Assembly (NCBI GenBank): GCA_003452735.1
Contig: DMNL01000012.1
Location: 1 to 8,787, forward strand
DNA length: 8,787 nucleotides
Direction of reading: 5' to 3'
Origin: Spirochaetaceae bacterium
Lineage (GTDB): Bacteria > Spirochaetota > Spirochaetia > Treponematales > Rectinemataceae
Shown here: positions 1-5,461 of the stretch, piece by piece
How the letters are laid out: each line of letters opens with the position of its first letter
Position numbering within the stretch: position 1 is the stretch's first letter
Program-made: the position numbers and the translations under genes
Notes under the pieces: model-generated
What the model saw: the letters and a program-made list of their open reading frames with translations, nothing else
Databases searched by the model: none
What the model was told of the DNA's origin: nothing

Positions 1-1002
1 GAGCTCGTTCTCAACAATGGCATCGATCCATTAAGCGGCAAGGCGATTGGGCTTAGGACAGGGGATCCATCCAGTTTCCAGACCTTCGAGGAGTTATATG
101 CTGCCTTTGAACGCCAGCTGAAATATGTCGTCGATATAAAAGTAAGGGTTTCGAATTATCTAGACCGCATGTTCGCAGAGTATGCGCCAGCGCCTTTCTT
201 GTCTTCTGTGGTAGCCGACTGTATCGCCAAGGGAAAGGATTATTACAATGGCGGAGCGCGGTATAATACGGACTATATACAATGCTGCGGACTCGGGACA
301 ATGACCGACTCGCTATCTGCCATTAAGACTCACATATATGAAAAGAAAGATATAAATTGGAATGAGCTTCTCAGCGCTCTATCCTCGGATTGGCAAGAAA
401 ATGAGAGTCTAAGGCTCCTTATGGCGAACAAAACGCCACGCTTCGGAAACGATGATGAAGCAGCCGACTCCATTGCTCGGCGTGTTTTTAATAGCTGGTT
501 CGGGGCGATCGATGGAAGAGCTTCCCCTAGGGGCGGCACCTATCACATCGACCTATTATCCACAACCTGCCATGTATACTTTGGACTAAAGACCGGAGCA
601 AGCCCTGACGGAAGACATGCGCATTCTCCAATATCCGACGGAGCATCTCCAGCACAGGGAGCTGACCGAAATGGGCCAACCGCGGTGATCAAAAGCCTTG
701 CAAAAATAGATTCGGCAAAAACTGGTGGTTGTCTTCTAAACCAGCGTTTTCTTCCTCAGACGCTAGAAGGAGAAAAAGGTATCGATAATCTGACAAGTCT
801 AATAAAGACTTTTTTCCGACTAGGTGGTCATCATATTCAATTCAATGTCGTCGATACAAAAACGCTGCGAGAGGCTCAAAAAAAGCCCGAAAACTACCGC
901 AACCTTCTTGTGCGTGTAGCCGGATATTCGGATTATTTCGTCGACCTCGATCGAAACCACCAGGAAGAAATCATAAGTCGGACGGCGCAGCAGGCACTCT
1001 GA
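1..1002 (+). CDS. hypD: Glycyl radical enzyme, C-terminal part; probable trans-4-hydroxy-L-proline dehydratase (partial)
   Basis: The frame is open from the first base, so this is the last 333 residues of a longer protein. The glycyl radical loop RVAGYSDYF is visible, with the radical glycine at fragment residue 308 (bases 922-924), 25 residues before the end as expected for this superfamily. The stretches GGARYNTDYIQ, TDSLSAIK, GGTYHIDLLSTTCHVYFG, SDGASPAQGADRNGP and GGHHIQFNVV resemble HypD more than pyruvate formate-lyase, choline lyase or glycerol dehydratase. HypD removes water from trans-4-hydroxy-L-proline to give pyrroline-5-carboxylate in the cytosol. Counting back from the radical glycine, T188 falls where I recall an active-site threonine in C. 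difficile HypD; this is from memory. The catalytic cysteine lies upstream of the window, so substrate class is inferred from the C-terminal half only. The required radical-SAM activase is not downstream, where the next gene is convergent. Another uncharacterised GRE of the same clade is possible. Confidence 0.85.
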   Translation, partial: ELVLNNGIDPLSGKAIGLRTGDPSSFQTFEELYAAFERQLKYVVDIKVRVSNYLDRMFAEYAPAPFLSSVVADCIAKGKDYYNGGARYNTDYIQCCGLGTMTDSLSAIKTHIYEKKDINWNELLSALSSDWQENESLRLLMANKTPRFGNDDEAADSIARRVFNSWFGAIDGRASPRGGTYHIDLLSTTCHVYFGLKTGASPDGRHAHSPISDGASPAQGADRNGPTAVIKSLAKIDSAKTGGCLLNQRFLPQTLEGEKGIDNLTSLIKTFFRLGGHHIQFNVVDTKTLREAQKKPENYRNLLVRVAGYSDYFVDLDRNHQEEIISRTAQQAL

Positions 1003-1021
1003 CCCTGCTTGGCTTTGCTCT

Positions 1022-1053
1022 GCCCCTATTCTTATTTCAGATAATTAGGGGGC
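1022..1053. terminator. Possible bidirectional stem-loop between convergent genes
   Basis: CCCCTA (1023-1028) can pair with TAGGGG (1046-1051), and inside it TTAT with ATAA, leaving a small asymmetric bulge. The position between the convergent ends of hypD and the methyltransferase gene suits a shared terminator. Neither strand has a clear T-run after the stem, so it is not a classical intrinsic terminator. The rest of the 106-bp gap is AT-rich and shows only a weak GACTC/GAGTC repeat (1076-1080, 1106-1110). Confidence 0.3.
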
Positions 1054-1108
1054 CACAAATAAGTAGAACTTTCAAGACTCATTTAATACCCTAAAATTAG
1101 CATAAGAG

Positions 1109-2080
1109 TCAAAACGATCGAACAATCTCATACATTAGTATTCCTCCTGCTACGGCGACATTGAGAGAATCGCTGCCAGCAGCCATTGGGATGCACACCT
1201 GGATATCCGTAAGAGCCAACACTTCTGTAGGAAGTCCATAGCCCTCGTTGCCCAATAAAAGGATAACAGAATTGGAGCAATAGTCTAGTGCGGGTGAATT
1301 CTCGCTGGTCTGGCGCGAAAAAGCAAATTTCAGCTCTTGTGGTTTTATGGCTTTTTCTGTCAATGCTGCTGCTATTAACTTAGCGCCCTGTCGATCTAGT
1401 GTTTCCAAGGTATTCAAATCTACGCTGCAGATTGGAATAGAAAATACATTTCCCATAGATGAGCGGATAGTTTTTCGGTAATAAGGGTTGGCGCAGCCTG
1501 GACCCAGAAGGATAGCCGCAGCACCAAGGCAAACTGCCGTTCGGATGAGAGCGCCCAGATTCGAAGGATCGGTGACGTTCCAGAGGCAGAGATATAGCCT
1601 GCATCTTGAGGATTCTGGCATTTCTATTCCTCTAGAACTTGTCATTTCTGGTCCTCTAGAACTCATGCCCATTGGTTTTCCGAATGCCATCTTTTGCGAT
1701 ATAAAAGCTGGGTCAAATGGCTTTATTTGTGGAATTTCCGCAACAGCTATCGCTCCTCGATGAAATCTAAAATCTACAAGATTGCAGACTGAATCATGGC
1801 TCACGATATGCATTGGGAAAACACTTTCCCTAACATCATCACCGCTGACCGCGCCGTTATCTTGGATTGCATAAATCTCTTTCGTTCTTTTTTGCCAGTA
1901 TTCTTCTTGCGCCTCGGTGCAAACCAAGAAACGCGGTACGATACCAGATTCTAAGGCTTTTTCGATGACAATGCGCCCTTCGAGAACCATGAGTCCCTGA
2001 GCTGTTAGGTCTTTTTCTTTTATATTTGCGAGGAGGCTAAGATCAAGATCCTCGATGAGAATAGGTTTCTCTTTCGACAT
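1109..2080 (-). CDS. SpoU/TrmH-family RNA 2'-O-methyltransferase
   Basis: The 323-residue protein has the two-part plan of SPOUT RNA methyltransferases. An N-terminal RNA-recognition domain (about residues 25-120, with LTAQGLMVLEG) is followed by the knotted SAM-binding domain. The three SpoU motifs are present: DPSNLGALIRTA (171-182, N174 and R180), LLLGNEGYGLP (274-284, E279) and IPMAAGSDSLNVAVA (297-311, N307). Such enzymes methylate the ribose 2'-OH of rRNA or tRNA using SAM; the target base cannot be read from sequence. The linker (about 122-162) is long and carries a duplicated 8-residue unit (SSRGPEMT/SSRGIEMP). The start is the ATG at 2078-2080, preceded by GAAGGAG (2093-2099) at a rather long spacing of 12 nt. 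It is the last gene of the znu-zur run, 67 bp after zur, and may also have its own weak promoter in that gap. Family call is firm; specific substrate is unknown. Confidence 0.9.
   Translation of the reverse strand: MSKEKPILIEDLDLSLLANIKEKDLTAQGLMVLEGRIVIEKALESGIVPRFLVCTEAQEEYWQKRTKEIYAIQDNGAVSGDDVRESVFPMHIVSHDSVCNLVDFRFHRGAIAVAEIPQIKPFDPAFISQKMAFGKPMGMSSRGPEMTSSRGIEMPESSRCRLYLCLWNVTDPSNLGALIRTAVCLGAAAILLGPGCANPYYRKTIRSSMGNVFSIPICSVDLNTLETLDRQGAKLIAAALTEKAIKPQELKFAFSRQTSENSPALDYCSNSVILLLGNEGYGLPTEVLALTDIQVCIPMAAGSDSLNVAVAGGILMYEIVRSF
1619..1666. repeat. 24-bp tandem duplication inside the methyltransferase gene
   Basis: Two adjacent 24-bp units (1619-1642 and 1643-1666) match at 20 of 24 positions; both contain the core CCTCTAGAACT. 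The duplication is in frame and encodes two copies of SSRG(P/I)EM(T/P) in the linker between the RNA-binding and catalytic domains. A further SSR at residues 157-159 may be a decayed trace of a third unit. Confidence 0.85.
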
Positions 2081-2092
2081 CTTTTGTCAAAT

Positions 2093-2099
2093 CTCCTTC
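2093..2099 (-). promoter_or_regulatory. Ribosome binding site of the SpoU-family gene
   Basis: GAAGGAG on the minus strand, 12 nt before the ATG at 2080. The spacing is longer than ideal, but no better start lies closer, and it supports this start. Confidence 0.6.
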
Positions 2100-2147
2100 T
2101 TTAATGCTCATATATAAAAGGTATGCAGCAATAAGAAAAAAGGCCCA

Positions 2148-2528
2148 TCATTCATGTTTACGGCACTCGCCACATATACCAATGGCATAAAATGAGTGCG
2201 AAGTGATCGAAAGTCCTTTTTCAGCGCTCATCTGTGCAACAATTTCATCGAATTGACACTGGCCAAGGTCGGTAAAGCGATGACAGCGCTCACAGTGAAA
2301 CCAATGTCGATGTTCGCTCCGGTGAAGCACATAATAACGCTCCGTTCCATGCGCATTGCAGTATAAAATAAAAGAATCGATGCGTCCTTTTTCTTCGAGA
2401 AAATGAAGCGCTCGATAGATTGTGGCAGGATCATGCTCGCTTTTATATTTATCGCAGAGTTGACGCGCAGAGAGTGGCTCTGTTGCTTGAATAATGCTGT
2501 CTAGAACATGATTACGCGCCTTTGTCAT
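2148..2528 (-). CDS. zur: Fur-family metalloregulator, probable zinc repressor Zur
   Basis: A 126-residue Fur-family protein. The winged helix occupies about residues 5-50, with recognition-helix sequence DPATIYRALHFLEEKG (33-48) typical of the family. The histidine-rich metal segment HRHWFHCERC (73-82) is followed by two CxxC pairs, C79/C82 and C119/C122, which form the structural zinc site in most Fur proteins. The family binds inverted-repeat operators as dimers and represses when loaded with metal. It is slightly short, lacking the N-terminal helix of classical Fur. Its place right behind znuB and the Fur-type operators before znuA make zinc the likeliest signal; manganese or iron sensing is not excluded by sequence. 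The start has a good ribosome site (AGGAG, 2535-2539, 6 nt spacing). If transcribed from the znuA promoter, it would control its own synthesis. Confidence 0.87.
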   Translation of the reverse strand: MTKARNHVLDSIIQATEPLSARQLCDKYKSEHDPATIYRALHFLEEKGRIDSFILYCNAHGTERYYVLHRSEHRHWFHCERCHRFTDLGQCQFDEIVAQMSAEKGLSITSHSFYAIGICGECRKHE

Positions 2529-2534
2529 TGCCTT

Positions 2535-2539
2535 CTCCT
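2535..2539 (-). promoter_or_regulatory. Ribosome binding site of zur
   Basis: AGGAG on the minus strand, 6 nt before the zur ATG; it supports the chosen start. It lies just downstream, in transcript order, of the hairpin at 2544-2558. Confidence 0.7.
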
Positions 2540-2542
2540 GGC

Positions 2543-2620
2543 CCGAGCTCCTAGCTCGAGCTCTTTACTCGATTTCCTTGCCGAGCTCGTGATTTTCTAT
2601 TGCTCATCTCGACTCCGAGA
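2543..2620. repeat. Cluster of GAGCTCG palindromes between znuB and zur
   Basis: The 93-bp znuB-zur gap carries three copies of CGAGCTC (2544-2550, 2557-2563, 2582-2588). CGAGCT-CCT-AGCTCG (2544-2558) is a 6-bp GC-rich stem with a 3-nt loop; AGCTCGAGCT (2553-2562) and CGAGCTCG (2582-2589) are perfect palindromes. TCTCG-ACTC-CGAGA (2607-2620) forms another small hairpin just past the znuB stop. None is followed by a T-run. They could slow ribosomes or RNase between znuB and zur, or bind a protein; the sequence alone does not decide. Confidence 0.7.
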
Positions 2621-2621
2621 A

Positions 2622-3479
2622 TCATGATTTCGACGACCTACGTCCTTGGAGCATTCTGCCCACCGAAATCCCAATATAGACCATCCCCGCTATTAGAACT
2701 ATCAATGCTCCTGCTGGCAAATCGAAAACCCATGACAGAATCAGCCCAAGCACCGAAAATATAAGCGCCAGAATGCTCGAATTCACCATCATCCCAGCTA
2801 GATTGTGCGAAAAAAAGCCAGCCGTGCCAGCAGGCAGGGTTAACATTGCTATCACCATGACTATACCCACAAAGGTTTGAAGCATAACTATCGCAACCGC
2901 GATAATAAGAAGCAAAAAAAGGTAAATGGCCATAACCGGCAGACCTTTGGTAGCTGCAAATTCCTCATCAAAAGATGCTGCTTCGATATGTCTGTAGAAT
3001 CGCACTACAAGCAACAATACTATTATGTTCAGCGCTCCTAAAATATAAAGATTTTTTTGAGTCACAAGGAGAATATTGCCGAAGAGATAACTCATGGGAT
3101 CCGCATAGCCTGGAGTCTTGGCCATAAAAATCACACCAAGGCTCATGCCTATGGCCCAAAGTGCATTTATCACCGTGTCTTCGCGCTGTTTTGCCTTTAT
3201 CGACACAATGCTGATCGTTATAGCCGCAAGGATGGCAAACACGAGCGCACCGAGCATGGGGCTTATCCACCCAGGAGCACCTCTCGAAACAAGAAAGAGA
3301 GCAAGCCCTATGCCTCCCAATACAGTATGCGAAATCGCGCCAGCCAGCCCAGCAATCCGCCGCACAGTGACCATAGAGCCAAGAATCCCAAACAAAAAGG
3401 CCGCTAACACGCTGCCTATAAGAGCATTTCTAACAAAGGGAACCGAAGGATTCATTACCGCTTGGAAAAAGCTAATCAT
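2622..3479 (-). CDS. znuB: Zinc ABC transporter permease ZnuB
   Basis: A 285-residue, highly hydrophobic protein of the ABC-3 metal permease family (ZnuB/TroC/MntB). About eight membrane segments can be seen, for example around residues 17-37, 47-65, 73-95, 105-120, 146-160, 183-200, 201-221 and 233-275 (the last containing more than one helix). The loop FDEEFAATKGLPV (170-182) is the cytoplasmic coupling segment expected to dock on ZnuC. SHTVLGGIGLA (50-60) is also typical of the family. It forms the inner-membrane channel for metal delivered by ZnuA. I chose the ATG at 3479, which gives an ATGA overlap with the znuC stop and has AAGGGA 7 nt upstream; the longer frame would need a TTG start at 3500. 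Metal specificity (zinc rather than manganese) is inferred from ZnuA and the neighbouring regulator. Confidence 0.9.
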   Translation of the reverse strand: MISFFQAVMNPSVPFVRNALIGSVLAAFLFGILGSMVTVRRIAGLAGAISHTVLGGIGLALFLVSRGAPGWISPMLGALVFAILAAITISIVSIKAKQREDTVINALWAIGMSLGVIFMAKTPGYADPMSYLFGNILLVTQKNLYILGALNIIVLLLVVRFYRHIEAASFDEEFAATKGLPVMAIYLFLLLIIAVAIVMLQTFVGIVMVIAMLTLPAGTAGFFSHNLAGMMVNSSILALIFSVLGLILSWVFDLPAGALIVLIAGMVYIGISVGRMLQGRRSSKS

Positions 3480-4366
3480 GGGTCTTTCCCTTCGCAGCAA
3501 GCATCGTCGGGTAGCTCGATGTCGTGCCGAACTCGTAGCATATTGCTTCCATAGATATCTTTTGGCAGGTCTTCTGCTTTTTCCATGGCATGTCTATGTA
3601 CAGAGTGAGGATGCTCAGAATCCTGGCCTACACATAGAACAGTATCCGCCAGTTCTGACACAAAATCTGAATCATGGGTAGCTATTAGGATCGTTGCGCC
3701 CATTTTTATGCGAGCCAGTACTTCGAAGAATTTATTCTCGCTGTCAATATCCATATTTGCCGTTGGTTCATCCAGCACAAGGAGCCTTGGATGTCCTACC
3801 AGCGCCCGAGCTACCAGGACTCTTCGCCTCTGTCCACCAGAAAGAGCCGAGAATGGGCGCGCTCGAAGATCTGTTACTTCTGCTTGCTCCATAGCCCACT
3901 CGATATCTCCCCTTTTTTGGTCCTTAGAAATGTATGAAAGTCCAGAAAGCCTCCCCATGCCTACGACATCTTCGACTCGAATGGGAAAAGCCGGGTCAAA
4001 GCTTGCATGCTGGGGCACATAGCCTATAGATTCAATTCGTCTGCGAGGAGAGACACCAAATACCAAAACTTGTCCCTGTTGTGGTTCCAGAAGACCTACA
4101 ACGAGCTTGAGCAAAGTGCTCTTGCCCGCTCCATTCTTGCCGGTGAGCACGACGAATTCGCCGCTATGCACATGAAAGGTGACATTTCTGAATACCTCTA
4201 CCTCGCGATATCTAAAGCTCAGGTCATGGCACCAGATAGCAACATTCTCTGGAGGATGAGGCAGAGCAGGTTCAACAATTACCCCATGCTCCTTGCCATC
4301 CATAGAATCTAGGCTGCTTGGGGTTTGCCCTAACGTAGCAGCCTCATTTTGAGCTGCTTGGTTCAT
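3476..4366 (-). CDS. znuC: Zinc ABC transporter ATP-binding protein ZnuC
   Basis: A 296-residue ABC ATPase with every catalytic motif intact: Walker A GKNGAGKST (76-84), Q-loop Q119 in YVPQHASFDP, signature LSGGQRRRV (175-183), Walker B LLVLDEP with E200, and switch histidine H231. YVPQ followed by FP and VGMGR is typical of ATPases paired with metal permeases. It would power zinc import on the inner face of the inner membrane with ZnuB. Compared with usual ZnuC proteins (about 250 residues) it has an extra N-terminal tail of about 40 residues and a C-terminal tail containing HPHSVHRH (252-259) and a terminal CCEGKDP, both possible metal-binding or regulatory additions. The start follows the znuA stop by one base and has a strong AAAGGAG (4373-4379) within the end of znuA, suggesting translational coupling. 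Confidence 0.92.
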   Translation of the reverse strand: MNQAAQNEAATLGQTPSSLDSMDGKEHGVIVEPALPHPPENVAIWCHDLSFRYREVEVFRNVTFHVHSGEFVVLTGKNGAGKSTLLKLVVGLLEPQQGQVLVFGVSPRRRIESIGYVPQHASFDPAFPIRVEDVVGMGRLSGLSYISKDQKRGDIEWAMEQAEVTDLRARPFSALSGGQRRRVLVARALVGHPRLLVLDEPTANMDIDSENKFFEVLARIKMGATILIATHDSDFVSELADTVLCVGQDSEHPHSVHRHAMEKAEDLPKDIYGSNMLRVRHDIELPDDACCEGKDP

Positions 4367-4367
4367 T

Positions 4368-5291
4368 CTATTCTCCTTTGGCTATTGCCGTAGACAGAGC
4401 CTGGCCTATTCTGGACAAATTATTCAGCCAATCAGCGGCCAGAGGATCAATCGGCATTACCGCAGCTCCTATTGCGCTTGCGATGGCTTTTGCAGCGCTT
4501 TCGGAGAATTGGGCCTGAGTAAAAACTGCGCGGGCTTTTTCTTTTTTTGCAAGATCTATGAGAGCGTAAAGCTCTTTCTGTGTCGGTTCCTTGCCGCCTA
4601 GCTCGACTGCAACCTGTTCGATATCGAACATGTCAAGGAAATAGCCAAATGCAGGGTGATATACAAATACTTTAGCGCCAGAAAGCGGTGCCAGCTTTGT
4701 CTTCAATGTTGAGTATACTATATCTATATCTTTTAGATAATTTTGACAATTGCTTTTGTATAGTTCTCTCCCTTCAGGGTCTATTGCTATAAAGCTGTCT
4801 TGGATTACCTTTATCTCTGCCTTGGCCTGTTCGATGCCAAGCCATGTATGCTGATCTCGGTTCTGGAGAGCCGGATCTATATTTTCAGAGTGTCCTTCAG
4901 CCGCTTCTTCATCATGCTCCTGTTCAGTAGGCCGGAGCCTTCGGAACTGGACATTCTTCGTTACATCGACTATTTGAAGCTTTGGAAACATAGAGCGCAA
5001 TTTCGGCTTAAAAGAATACTCAAAGTCTACGTTGATGGAAAACCATAGCTTTGCTGTTCCTAATTCGGCAAGCTGGCGAGGCGAGGGTTCAAAAGAATGA
5101 GGATTCGAACCTGGAGGCATTATGACGATGACTTCAGCTCTGTCCCCCGCGATACGGTTCACCCATTCCTTCATTGGCGGAATACTCACCGCGACTTTGA
5201 TAGGATCTTTTTTGCTCTCTGAATACCCTAGCCCTCCAACCCCTAGAAAAATTATCAGTAGCGCGCAAATCGCTTTATATTTGCAAATCAT
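4368..5291 (-). CDS. znuA: Periplasmic zinc-binding protein ZnuA
   Basis: A cluster A-I metal-binding protein of 307 residues from the ATG at 5291. Residues 1-25 are an export signal (MICKYKAICALLIIFL, then GVGGLGYS) with no lipobox cysteine, so the mature protein is probably free in the periplasm. Expected ligands are H65 in GSNPHSFEPSP, H148 in DQHTWLG, H212 in YHPAFGYF and D282 in PIDPLAADW. Between the first two lies a short acidic, histidine-containing loop (about 120-145, with H126 and H134) of the sort common in zinc rather than manganese carriers. It would hand zinc to ZnuB/ZnuC. The frame runs further upstream, but only through a TTG at 5408; the ATG fits the signal peptide and promoter. 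No Shine-Dalgarno is present, consistent with a leaderless message. First gene of the operon. Confidence 0.9.
   Translation of the reverse strand: MICKYKAICALLIIFLGVGGLGYSESKKDPIKVAVSIPPMKEWVNRIAGDRAEVIVIMPPGSNPHSFEPSPRQLAELGTAKLWFSINVDFEYSFKPKLRSMFPKLQIVDVTKNVQFRRLRPTEQEHDEEAAEGHSENIDPALQNRDQHTWLGIEQAKAEIKVIQDSFIAIDPEGRELYKSNCQNYLKDIDIVYSTLKTKLAPLSGAKVFVYHPAFGYFLDMFDIEQVAVELGGKEPTQKELYALIDLAKKEKARAVFTQAQFSESAAKAIASAIGAAVMPIDPLAADWLNNLSRIGQALSTAIAKGE
4373..4379 (-). promoter_or_regulatory. Ribosome binding site of znuC
   Basis: AAAGGAG on the minus strand, inside the last codons of znuA, 6 nt before the znuC ATG. Confidence 0.75.
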
Positions 5292-5298
5292 TTGCAAA
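5280..5298. promoter_or_regulatory. Probable Zur operator over the znuA start codon
   Basis: A perfect 9-1-9 inverted repeat, TTTGCAAAT-C-ATTTGCAAA on the plus strand at 5280-5298. The TGCAAATCATTTGCA core (5282-5296) has the 7-1-7 layout and AAATnATTT centre known from Fur-family (Fur, Zur, PerR) boxes. It lies immediately after the -10 box and its centre is the znuA ATG (5289-5291). A regulator bound here would block transcription start. Binding by the downstream Zur is inferred. Confidence 0.75.
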
Positions 5299-5326
5299 AT
5301 ATACCAAGAAGAAGAGGTTTCTGCAA
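5298..5326 (-). promoter_or_regulatory. Sigma70-type promoter of the znuA operon
   Basis: On the minus strand, TTGCAG (-35, 5321-5326), a 17-bp spacer and TATATT (-10, 5298-5303). Six bases follow before the ATG, so the expected +1 is at or beside the A of the start codon, giving a leaderless transcript. Both boxes are one base from consensus or close to it. Confidence 0.7.
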
Positions 5327-5337
5327 GTGGTTTGCAA
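5321..5337. promoter_or_regulatory. Second, imperfect Zur-type site over the -35 box
   Basis: CTGCAAGTGGTTTGCAA matches the perfect operator at 13 of 17 positions when both are read on the same strand. Its centre (5329) is 40 bp from that of the first site (5289), close to four helical turns, so two dimers could sit on one DNA face and bracket the promoter. Confidence 0.5.
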
Positions 5338-5384
5338 AAAGATAATAACAGTTCAGAACTTTGAGCCTTTTTGAGAGCTTTTCT

Positions 5385-5434
5385 GGACTTGTCCGAAGGC
5401 CTTTCCAAAAGTCTTTTCGAGGGCCTTTTAAGGC
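5385..5434. repeat. Overlapping palindromes downstream of lacI
   Basis: GGAC-TT-GTCC (5385-5394), AAGGCC (5396-5401) pairing with GGCCTT (5422-5427), and GCCT-TTTA-AGGC (5423-5434) overlap, so the middle arm can pair either way. GGCCTTT occurs twice as a direct repeat (5398-5404, 5422-5428). They lie 28 to 77 bp past the lacI stop, where a terminator is expected, but without a proper T-run. Confidence 0.4.
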
Positions 5435-5461
5435 TTTGAGCTACTGAGGATTCAAATCACT

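Noticed and set aside
1488..1763. Plus-strand open frame of 91 codons inside the methyltransferase gene
   Set aside because: Antisense shadow of a gene with clear SpoU motifs; no ribosome site or family resemblance.
2081..2147. Promoter with TATATA box in the zur-SpoU gap
   Set aside because: An AT-rich -10-like stretch exists, but no -35 at proper spacing; not strong enough to list as a feature.
3480..3500. TTG start for znuB giving seven extra residues
   Set aside because: The ATG at 3479 forms a standard ATGA overlap with znuC and has a ribosome site; the TTG adds only charged residues.
3118..3681. Plus-strand open frame of 187 codons across znuB and znuC
   Set aside because: Antisense to two overlapping genes with intact family motifs; low-complexity, no recognisable domain.
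2622..5291. Manganese/iron (TroABC/MntABC/SitABC) identity for the transporter
   Set aside because: Not excluded, but the acidic histidine-containing ZnuA loop and a Fur-type rather than DtxR-type neighbour favour zinc.
5292..5408. N-terminal extension of znuA to a TTG at 5408
   Set aside because: It would put 39 non-signal residues before a good signal peptide and translate through the promoter; the ATG at 5291 fits the signal peptide.
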